Positions 1-5,262 of a stretch of 5,262 nucleotides of DNA are shown in pieces; within the stretch, counting starts at the first letter, position 1; each line of letters starts with the position of its first letter. Source of the DNA: Ignavibacteriaceae bacterium (GTDB taxonomy: Bacteria; Bacteroidota; Ignavibacteria; Ignavibacteriales; Ignavibacteriaceae); assembly GCA_025449775.1 (NCBI GenBank), contig JANWIS010000071.1, positions 1 to 5,262 on the forward strand, written 5' to 3'. A program made the position numbers and the translations under genes. The notes below the pieces were generated by a model. It was given only the letters and a program-made list of their open reading frames with translations, had not been told where the DNA came from and did no database searches.

Positions 1-78
1 AACAGGTTCGTAAACAGTCTGCGCAGATAATTTAATCCACATCAGAAGGAAAACTGATAATAAAAATTTTAATTTCAT
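1..78 (-). CDS. Start of an exported protein (partial, N-terminal 26 codons)
   Basis: An open frame begins at an ATG at 78-76 and stays open to the window edge, so only 26 residues are visible. They start MKLKFLLSVFLLMW and continue IKLSAQTVYEPV. This is a classic Sec signal peptide: a lysine-containing n-region, a hydrophobic core of about 13 residues, and an S-A-Q cleavage region near residues 18-20. Mature sequence would begin near QTVYEPV. The start lies 4 nt after the stop of the preceding transferase gene (83-85) on the same strand, which suggests co-transcription and translational coupling. No Shine-Dalgarno is visible; the bases upstream read CTCC, not GGAG. The context makes an envelope or polysaccharide-export protein plausible. 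A Wzi-like outer-membrane capsule-assembly protein is one guess from the mature start, but the visible part is too short to name a family. Confidence 0.7.
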   Translation of the reverse strand, partial: MKLKFLLSVFLLMWIKLSAQTVYEPV

Positions 79-82
79 TTAA

Positions 83-1747
83 TCAGGAGATTAATAAAAT
101 CGTTTGAGACAAAAGTACGGTGAGGAAAGAGAATGCATATAATAATGAACGGAATTTCGGTTGTATCTGAATAACAATCTTGTAAAAAATATAAATGAGA
201 AAGCTTCTGAAAATTGTGTCTGTAATTATATAAGATTTTGCTATGGGAATCAGGTTTGAAGAAATCGAAAGAAGAACTAAAAGTAAAACTATTACAAGAT
301 CGAGTCCTGTTAATAACATTTCTCGGTTCTGTTGTATCCTGTCTCTGAAAAATAAAAAGAATCCAACAACAGGAAAAAGTATTGCAATTATAAGAAGGTG
401 AAAATTAATATTACCGAGTATAGGTATCTGTGAAAAATCTTTATAGAGTACGCTGTTGGTCTGATTGATAATAAAAAAAATAAGTATGTTGAAAAAAACA
501 ATTATATCTGTAAACAGCTTGCTTCGTTTGTAATTTATAATTGTGAAAAGCAGCAGCAATCCAAGGATGATAAAAGATGGAATTAAAAATTCTGCACTAA
601 GATTCTTTCCTGCTGCCAGTAAATATATAAATGAAAACATTACAAACACTGCAACAACAGGCACCACTCCTGTTTTATAAAAATTAATTAAATACTGTGG
701 GAAGCGATTAATCGCTCTGCCGTAGAGGATAAGCTTCTCACTATTAATAATAAAATTCAATATTCTGTTCGCAAAGATTAATGGAATAGTTAGTATTAAA
801 AACATTATGATGCCGTACAATTCAGAATAAAATCGGTAATAAATTGCATTGGCTGCAAACAAGACTGAATAGAGTGTGATAATAAATACTGTTGTTTTGT
901 GCGTAATATTTTTACTGAATACGATATGATGGATATGATTCTTATCAGCAATGAATGGATGTCTTCCCGTAAACAATCTTTGAAGCATGACTTTTAATGC
1001 ATCAGCAATTGGAACAGCAAGGAGAATAATTGTAAAAGTAAGGTCAAGTGTTTGTGTATTATTATCTACAGCTAAAAGCAGAACTGCGCTTGTGACGATA
1101 TAGCCGAGGACAAGTGAACCCGAATCTCCAAGAAAAATTCTTGCAGGATATGCGTTATATTTTAAAAAGCCAATTATACATCCAATGAATGAAGCAAGCA
1201 GAACAAGTAGAAACTGGTTTAATGAATTCAGACTCAGGAAAAAAAGTAAGACCGAAACTAAAAGTGCAATCCCAGATGCCAATCCATCTAATCCATCAAG
1301 AAGATTGAAAGAATTAATTGTACCGATAATAAAAAACAGAAGAAGGACAGATGCAGGTATGATAGATAATTCAATCCCGAAAAAAATGAGCGAATTGAAT
1401 TTTGGAAGAATGAAAATTAATAGACAAATAGCCGCAAATGATTGGTATAAAAACTTAAGCAGCCATCCGGCACCAAGAAGATCATCATAAGTACCGAGTG
1501 CAAGAATAATAACACTGCCGAAAATAAAAAACTTTACAGAGTTAATATCGCCGTAGAAAATGAAAAGGAATGTAACCACTACCATAAAAATTATTATTCC
1601 ACCTGAAAGGGGCATTGGAGCGGTGTGTACTTTTCGTCTGCTGTCCGGGAGATCGGTGATTCTTATTTTATTAAGCAGTTCAATAAAGTATGGGGTAATA
1701 AATACGGACAAAATCAGCGCAGCAAATGAAATTATAATGTATTGCAT
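83..1747 (-). CDS. WecA/TagO/WbpL-like undecaprenyl-phosphate sugar-1-phosphate transferase with long C-terminal membrane extension
   Basis: This 554-residue integral membrane protein belongs to the MraY/WecA glycosyltransferase-4 family. Members transfer a HexNAc-1-phosphate from a UDP-sugar to undecaprenyl phosphate at the cytoplasmic face and so start O-antigen, capsule or teichoic-acid assembly. Family motifs are intact: the D-x-x-x-R-K-x-H stretch with R38, K39 and H41; the YDD pair D88-D89; NSFNLLDGLDG at 145-155 with D151 and D154; IFLGDSGSL at 204-212 with D208; and the PFxxDxxHxHH motif at 264-274, ending H271-H-H. About 10-11 helices fill residues 1-335. WecA and TagO proteins usually end near 350, but this one carries about 200 further residues (about 355-554) with six or seven extra predicted helices and no recognised motif. 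The start is the first ATG after an in-frame stop near 1769-1771, and no good Shine-Dalgarno is present. The donor (GlcNAc, QuiNAc, FucNAc or other) cannot be read from sequence, so I give no gene symbol. Confidence 0.9.
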   Translation of the reverse strand: MQYIIISFAALILSVFITPYFIELLNKIRITDLPDSRRKVHTAPMPLSGGIIIFMVVVTFLFIFYGDINSVKFFIFGSVIILALGTYDDLLGAGWLLKFLYQSFAAICLLIFILPKFNSLIFFGIELSIIPASVLLLFFIIGTINSFNLLDGLDGLASGIALLVSVLLFFLSLNSLNQFLLVLLASFIGCIIGFLKYNAYPARIFLGDSGSLVLGYIVTSAVLLLAVDNNTQTLDLTFTIILLAVPIADALKVMLQRLFTGRHPFIADKNHIHHIVFSKNITHKTTVFIITLYSVLFAANAIYYRFYSELYGIIMFLILTIPLIFANRILNFIINSEKLILYGRAINRFPQYLINFYKTGVVPVVAVFVMFSFIYLLAAGKNLSAEFLIPSFIILGLLLLFTIINYKRSKLFTDIIVFFNILIFFIINQTNSVLYKDFSQIPILGNINFHLLIIAILFPVVGFFLFFRDRIQQNREMLLTGLDLVIVLLLVLLSISSNLIPIAKSYIITDTIFRSFLIYIFYKIVIQIQPKFRSLLYAFSFLTVLLSQTILLIS

Positions 1748-1788
1748 TGATCTATTAACTCTGTGCTGTCATTAAAAATTCTCGCAAG

Positions 1789-1805
1789 CAAACTTAGTAA
1801 TTATA
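1789..1805 (-). promoter_or_regulatory. Candidate promoter for the membrane transferase gene
   Basis: Read on the minus strand, 1805-1800 is a perfect TATAAT and 1796-1789 is TAAGTTTG, which fits the Bacteroidota -7 consensus TAnnTTTG. Either would place the start site roughly 35-45 nt before the ATG at 1747. Neither has a good partner: no TTGACA-like hexamer lies at 17 bp and no TTG lies at the -33 spacing. The DNA is AT-rich, so a chance match is quite possible. Support comes mainly from position, in the only sizeable gap between genes of this window. Confidence 0.35.
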
Positions 1806-1822
1806 ATTTAAATAATTTCAGG

Positions 1823-1842
1823 CAGTTGAAACCTGTTGAAAG
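1823..1842. repeat. Two tandem 10-bp repeats with GTTGAAA core
   Basis: On the plus strand 1823-1832 is CAGTTGAAAC and 1833-1842 is CTGTTGAAAG, matching at 8 of 10 positions, so the GTTGAAA core recurs exactly one helical turn later. A TTTCA at 1816-1820 can also pair with either TGAAA. If the TATAAT at 1800-1805 is real, the pair covers roughly -30 to -50 of that promoter, where an activator or repressor would sit. The repeat is direct observation; the regulatory role is inference. Confidence 0.4.
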
Positions 1843-1889
1843 AGGAGTTAACAAATCGCGAGCCAGAAATTGCAGAAACTTTCTTAAGT

Positions 1890-1939
1890 TTTTAGTTACT
1901 AAGTAAGATATTTTTTAGTTTATTCTTTTAGTTAGTTAC
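1890..1939. repeat. Cluster of TTTTAGTT repeats in the gap between genes
   Basis: TTTTAGTT occurs three times on the plus strand, at 1890-1897, 1913-1920 and 1926-1933. The longer TTAGTTAC occurs at 1892-1899 and 1932-1939, exactly 40 bp apart. The first copy is part of an odd palindrome, TTAGT-T-ACTAA, at 1892-1902. Also, TTACTAAGT at 1896-1904 is the reverse complement of 1792-1800, on the far side of the gap. Spacing between copies is irregular (23 and 13 bp), so this is not a clean iteron or CRISPR array. Its function is unknown; it could be a protein-binding region or simply low-complexity AT-rich DNA. Confidence 0.35.
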
Positions 1940-1989
1940 CCTATTGACCGGCTGAGTTTTTGTTACTGTGGTAGAACAAACAATTATAT

Positions 1990-3240
1990 TTAATGAGCCT
2001 TTAATGAATTCAATTCCTTAAATAAATCAATAAGGCTTTTGACTGCTTTATTCTTAGAGAAAAAAGTTTGATAATATTTAAAACCATTATCACCAAGTTC
2101 TTTTCTTTTGGTAGTATCCATTTGAGCGAATGTAATCATGTTCTTCGCAAGAGATTTATAATCACCTGCATCACACATGAGTCCGCATTTTGCTTCCTCA
2201 ATTATAGAGGCTGATTCGCCGCTCACCATTGCAAGTATTGGTTTTGATGATGCCATGTAAGTTTGAATTTTAGCAGGAACTGTTAGTGAAAATATTTTTT
2301 CATTCTTTAATGAGATCAGCATTATATCTGCGATTTTAAAAAACGACGGTATAAACTCAATCGGGTACTGACCAAGAAAAAAAACTCTATCTTCCAATTT
2401 TAACTCCATAACCCGATTTACCATCCAATCAATTTTTCTGCCTTCGCCGACGAATATCCAATTTATAAAATATTTTTCTGCCGACGCAAGAATAATTGCT
2501 TCCATTACATTTTCCATATCCTGTGCCGCACCAATATTACCGGCGAACATAATTTTTAGTGCATCGTTATCAAGACCATACTCCGCTGCATTTATATGTT
2601 TAATATTATTATTTAGAAATACATCTTCTGACCAATTAGGAAAATAAATTATACGATCTTTATCCATACCTTTATTTGCTATCGATGATCTGAATGATTT
2701 TGAGCTGATTAATATTTTATCCGAATTACGATAGATAAAACGTACAATTTTATCCAATCCCCTCATTAAAATTTTATTATTAAATCCTGTCGTTTCTGAA
2801 ACACTCTCAGGCCATAAATCTAAATTCCAAAATAACATTTTAATTCTCTGCATTTTTTTTACTAAAACTGCCGGGATCCCAAGGAAGATAGGTGATGTAT
2901 GATGGACTAAGATTAAATCAAATCGTCTGGTAATGGATATAAAAAAGGACCAGATAAGTAAAAAGAAAGTATATGATAAATAATTCAGTGAGAGCATTAA
3001 GAGACTATTTTTACCACGGGGAATCAGTGGAACCCGGATTACATCAACACCATTAATGAATTCTCTTCTTTTTTTTAGCAGTCCGTAACCTTTATAAAAC
3101 CTGCCTGCTGGATAATTTGGAATGCCCGTTAATACGGTAACTACATAATTATTTTTTGCTAATTCGAACGCTATATCATTTACTTTAAAACTTTCCGGGT
3201 GAAAATGATTTGTAAAAATCAGAATCCTCTTGATTGCCAT
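1990..3240 (-). CDS. wbuB: WbuB-family GT4 glycosyltransferase, likely L-FucNAc transferase
   Basis: This cytoplasmic 416-residue GT-B fold glycosyltransferase probably transfers N-acetyl-L-fucosamine from the UDP-sugar to the lipid-linked first sugar. Motifs of the WbuB/WbjE-like group are clear: GIPNYPAGRFYKGY at 39-52, NLDLWPES at 139-146, FAGNIGAAQ at 232-240 opening the C-terminal Rossmann domain, FVGEG at 263-267, VPAKIQTYMASSKPI at 321-335, and GESASIIEEAKCGL at 341-354, which carries the retaining GT4 acidic motif. A hydrophobic stretch at about 80-103 may dock the protein to the membrane. Length is normal for the family. Its start overlaps the end of the 2-epimerase gene by 22 bp, so translation is probably coupled; only a weak AGAG lies before the ATG. 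The order 4-reductase, 2-epimerase, this enzyme matches fnlB-fnlC-wbuB of Escherichia coli O26-type clusters, where WbuB acts on L-FucNAc. The acceptor is not predictable from sequence. Confidence 0.87.
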   Translation of the reverse strand: MAIKRILIFTNHFHPESFKVNDIAFELAKNNYVVTVLTGIPNYPAGRFYKGYGLLKKRREFINGVDVIRVPLIPRGKNSLLMLSLNYLSYTFFLLIWSFFISITRRFDLILVHHTSPIFLGIPAVLVKKMQRIKMLFWNLDLWPESVSETTGFNNKILMRGLDKIVRFIYRNSDKILISSKSFRSSIANKGMDKDRIIYFPNWSEDVFLNNNIKHINAAEYGLDNDALKIMFAGNIGAAQDMENVMEAIILASAEKYFINWIFVGEGRKIDWMVNRVMELKLEDRVFFLGQYPIEFIPSFFKIADIMLISLKNEKIFSLTVPAKIQTYMASSKPILAMVSGESASIIEEAKCGLMCDAGDYKSLAKNMITFAQMDTTKRKELGDNGFKYYQTFFSKNKAVKSLIDLFKELNSLKAH

Positions 3241-4358
3241 ACTACTCTATTAATATAATCGGTATATGAAACAATTATTCTGACTACTTTATCCGAAACA
3301 TTCGGTAATGAATAATCTTTCACTAAGCTTAGAGTTCTATTAACGCCTCTTTCCTGGTGCTCTAAAATTTTAAGTGCTTGTCTGATTCGATCATAATTAA
3401 AACCAGTCATCATAACTGAAGCCTCTTCCATTGCTTCCGGTCTTTCATGAGTCTCTCTTATATTTAGAGCAGGGAAGTTAAGAATTGAAGACTCTTCCGA
3501 TATAGTGCCGCTATCTGATAAGACTGCTTTTGAATTCATCTGCAGAAAATTATAATCTGAAAATCCCATTGGCTTCATTAACCGTACTTGAGAATTTAAC
3601 TTAACGGATTTTTTATCAATCATCTTACCTGTCCGGGGATGAGTAGAAAGAATCACCGGAAGCTTATACTCTTCAGCCAGTGAATTAAGCATTAATATAA
3701 ATTTATCAAACATCTCCGTAGAAATATTTTCCTCCCGGTGAGCAGATATTAAAAAATAATTCTCAGCATTAAGTTTTAAACTTTTCAGAATCTGAGATTT
3801 AACTATTTTATCTCTGTAATAGTTCAAGACTTCAAACAAAGGACTGCCTGTTTTTATTATTCTATCAGGAAGTAATCCTTCTCTTAAAAGATATTCTCGT
3901 GAAATGTCGCTGTAAGTTAAGTTGATATCACTTATATGATCCACAATTTTCCTGTTTGTTTCTTCCGGTACCCTCTGATCAAAACATCGGTTACCTGCTT
4001 CCATATGAAATATTGGTATGTGTCTCTTCTTTGCCGGAATAGTACATAAACAGCTGTTAGTATCTCCCAAAATTAAAAATGCATCCGGTTTTACTTTTTC
4101 AAGTACAGAATCGATTTTAATTATCATCTGCCCGATAGTTTCTGAACTGGTTTCACCCGCTGCTTCCAAAAAATAATCCGGTTTTCTTATTCCCAGATCT
4201 TCAAAAAATATCTGGTTTAATTCATAATCATAATTTTGTCCCGTATGTACTAGTGTGTGTTCGATACTTTCTGTTTCATCCAGTTTTGAAATCACTCTGC
4301 TCAGCCTGATAATTTCAGGTCTTGTACCGACTACTGTAATTACTTTTAATTTTTTCAT
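3219..4358 (-). CDS. fnlC: UDP-HexNAc 2-epimerase, UDP-L-FucNAc-forming (CapG/FnlC/WbjD type)
   Basis: This cytoplasmic 379-residue enzyme belongs to the non-hydrolysing WecB-like 2-epimerase family. In this context it would convert UDP-N-acetyl-L-pneumosamine (the 6-deoxy-L-talose form) to UDP-N-acetyl-L-fucosamine, the last step of the nucleotide-sugar route. Visible landmarks are GTRPEIIRLS at 11-20, LGDTNSCL at 97-104 (D99), HMEAGNRCFDQRVPEETNR at 118-136 (E120, E132, E133), SAHREENI at 205-212 (H207), STHPRTGK at 238-245 and LSDSGTISEESS at 280-291. NIRETHERPEAMEEASV at 299-315 and the NRCFD segment are more typical of the CapG/FnlC/WbjD branch than of WecB itself, which makes UDP-ManNAc. 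Length is standard. The ATG is preceded by AAGGAAAA, a reasonable though close ribosome site, and lies 18 bp after the stop of the upstream reductase gene. The last 22 bp are shared with the downstream glycosyltransferase start. Confidence 0.92.
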   Translation of the reverse strand: MKKLKVITVVGTRPEIIRLSRVISKLDETESIEHTLVHTGQNYDYELNQIFFEDLGIRKPDYFLEAAGETSSETIGQMIIKIDSVLEKVKPDAFLILGDTNSCLCTIPAKKRHIPIFHMEAGNRCFDQRVPEETNRKIVDHISDINLTYSDISREYLLREGLLPDRIIKTGSPLFEVLNYYRDKIVKSQILKSLKLNAENYFLISAHREENISTEMFDKFILMLNSLAEEYKLPVILSTHPRTGKMIDKKSVKLNSQVRLMKPMGFSDYNFLQMNSKAVLSDSGTISEESSILNFPALNIRETHERPEAMEEASVMMTGFNYDRIRQALKILEHQERGVNRTLSLVKDYSLPNVSDKVVRIIVSYTDYINRVVWQSRGF

Positions 4359-4376
4359 TTTTCCTTTTTGGATGTT

Positions 4377-5262
4377 TTAAACTTTTTCAAAATATGTATC
4401 GGGATCCTCCGGATTATAAAATTCATTCACCCAGAATAATGTTATAAGCTCATCATTACCGGTATTAGTGATGTTATGGGTATACCATACAGGCATATCT
4501 ACAAATGAAGGCTCATCTCCATTCAATTCGAACTTGAATATATGATCAGTTCCAAACCTGCGTAACTTTATTAATGCTTTACCATTAATAACTGCAAACC
4601 TTTCGATTTTTCTTGTATGAAAATGATCTCCTCGTACGATCCCCGGTTTTGTAGTTGAATATGAAATTTGTCCGCCTGCTTTCTGTTTAATAATCTCAAC
4701 AAAAATACCTCGCGCATCTCTATTAACATTATACCGGAATGGATAATGCTTTTCTAAATCTATGTAACTTCGGAATGTGTTGAATAGATTCACTTCAAAA
4801 GTATTTAAAAAATCAGGAATTATACCATTATCAAAGTAAAGCGTTTTAAATAAATTAAGCGTGGTTAGAATATCCGAAACTTTAATACTGAATGTATGCG
4901 GAACAACGTACTTTTCTTTTACCTCGATTTCATTTCTTTCGATAATATTTTCAATCACTGAAACCAATTCACCAATGTAAATAAGTTTTAACTCGGCATC
5001 CATTTCTAATTTTGGAGTTTGATCGTTACAAAGCTGATAAGAAAAAGTAGATATAACAGAATTATAAAAAGGTTTGCCGAAGGGACCGAATACATTCGGA
5101 ATGATCAGCCCCGTAAAGCCGGATTTATTTTCATTTGTCCAGTCAACAAATCGTTTTCGTCCTTCTTGTTTTGATCGTCCATAAACATTATCCTGTTCCT
5201 CCTGTGTAGATGAGGCAAAGATTACGTGAGCTTTGCTTTTGTTTTTTTTAAGTGCATCAATC
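4377..5262 (-). CDS. fnlB: CapF/FnlB/WbjC-type UDP-6-deoxy-HexNAc reductase with C-terminal cupin (partial, N-terminus outside window)
   Basis: The frame is open from the window edge to the stop at 4377-4379, giving 294 residues. Family members are about 370 long, so roughly 75 N-terminal residues, including the Rossmann nucleotide-binding glycine motif, are missing. The visible part starts in the extended-SDR domain with FASSTQ (15-20), the catalytic Y27-G-R-S-K31, and NVFGPFGKPFYNSVISTF (56-73), which is characteristic of this group. A linker leads to a cupin domain from about residue 180, with GDHFHTRKIERF (211-222; H213, H215, E220), YTHNI (H262) and the typical ending PDTYFEKV. In Staphylococcus aureus CapF the cupin domain acts on C-3 of the 4-keto intermediate made by CapE, and the SDR domain then reduces C-4, giving UDP-N-acetyl-L-pneumosamine for the next enzyme. 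The methionine at 5003-5001 is internal; starting there would remove the YxxxK site. The dehydratase gene (CapE/FnlA) is expected upstream. Confidence 0.9.
   Translation of the reverse strand, partial: IDALKKNKSKAHVIFASSTQEEQDNVYGRSKQEGRKRFVDWTNENKSGFTGLIIPNVFGPFGKPFYNSVISTFSYQLCNDQTPKLEMDAELKLIYIGELVSVIENIIERNEIEVKEKYVVPHTFSIKVSDILTTLNLFKTLYFDNGIIPDFLNTFEVNLFNTFRSYIDLEKHYPFRYNVNRDARGIFVEIIKQKAGGQISYSTTKPGIVRGDHFHTRKIERFAVINGKALIKLRRFGTDHIFKFELNGDEPSFVDMPVWYTHNITNTGNDELITLFWVNEFYNPEDPDTYFEKV

Noticed and set aside
1185..1490. Plus-strand open frame of 101 codons
   Set aside because: It lies fully inside the membrane transferase gene on the opposite strand. The translation is rich in R, K, N and S with no domain, as expected from the antisense of hydrophobic codons.
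1755..1772. Five-codon minus-strand reading frame (ATG ACA GCA CAG AGT TAA) just ahead of the transferase start
   Set aside because: It is very short, has no ribosome site, and is in a different frame from the gene. Such frames are expected by chance; a leader role cannot be supported.
1560..1775. Plus-strand open frame of 71 codons
   Set aside because: It overlaps the N-terminal coding part of the transferase on the other strand. It has no ribosome site or recognisable motif, so it is a shadow frame.
1853..1864. TCGCGA palindrome at 1856-1861 in the gap
   Set aside because: A single 6-bp palindrome with no extension or partner copy is not evidence for a binding site.
1959..1980. Possible terminator after the WbuB-like gene: TTTGTT and AACAAA arms with a 10-nt loop
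   Set aside because: The stem is only 6 bp with a single G-C pair, and no T-run follows it on the minus strand. It is too weak to call.
2863..3076. A8 tracts on the coding strand of the WbuB-like gene (2863-2870 and 3069-3076), with others at 5242-5249 (A8, reductase) and 473-480 (T8, membrane transferase), as possible phase-variation sites
   Set aside because: Eight-base A/T runs are common in DNA this AT-rich, all encode ordinary Lys or Phe codons, and all frames are intact. Without read-level length variation there is no case for slipped-strand switching.

Overview
The window is part of a surface-polysaccharide (O-antigen or capsule) biosynthesis locus, and every gene lies on the minus strand. 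By eye the DNA is strongly AT-rich, roughly one third G+C. Shine-Dalgarno sequences are weak or absent before most genes. One Bacteroidota-like -7 element (TAnnTTTG form) is visible. Protein style and these traits suggest a Bacteroidota/Ignavibacteriota/Chlorobi-type bacterium, but this is a low-confidence inference because no taxonomic marker gene is present.

Layout in transcription order (high to low coordinates): (1) 5262-4377, a CapF/FnlB/WbjC-type bifunctional reductase-cupin whose N-terminus lies outside the window; (2) 4358-3219, a CapG/FnlC/WbjD-type UDP-HexNAc 2-epimerase; (3) 3240-1990, a WbuB-family GT4 glycosyltransferase whose start overlaps gene 2 by 22 bp; (4) a 242-bp gap, 1989-1748, with no gene but with short repeats and a candidate promoter; (5) 1747-83, a WecA/TagO/WbpL-like membrane sugar-1-phosphate transferase with an unusual extension of about 200 residues rich in membrane helices; (6) 78-1, the first 26 codons of an exported protein with a signal peptide, starting 4 nt after gene 5.

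How they work together: genes 1 and 2 are the last two steps of UDP-N-acetyl-L-fucosamine synthesis from UDP-GlcNAc. The first enzyme (CapE/FnlA/WbjB type) is expected just upstream of the window. The WbuB-like enzyme would add L-FucNAc to a lipid-linked sugar, and the WecA-like enzyme would make that lipid-linked first sugar on undecaprenyl phosphate. This is the known fnl/wbuB module of O-antigen and capsule clusters, so the core pathway is not new. The less ordinary items are the membrane extension of the initiating transferase, the repeat-bearing gap before it, and the exported-protein start at the left edge. I see no RNA gene, mobile element, CRISPR array or convincing terminator.
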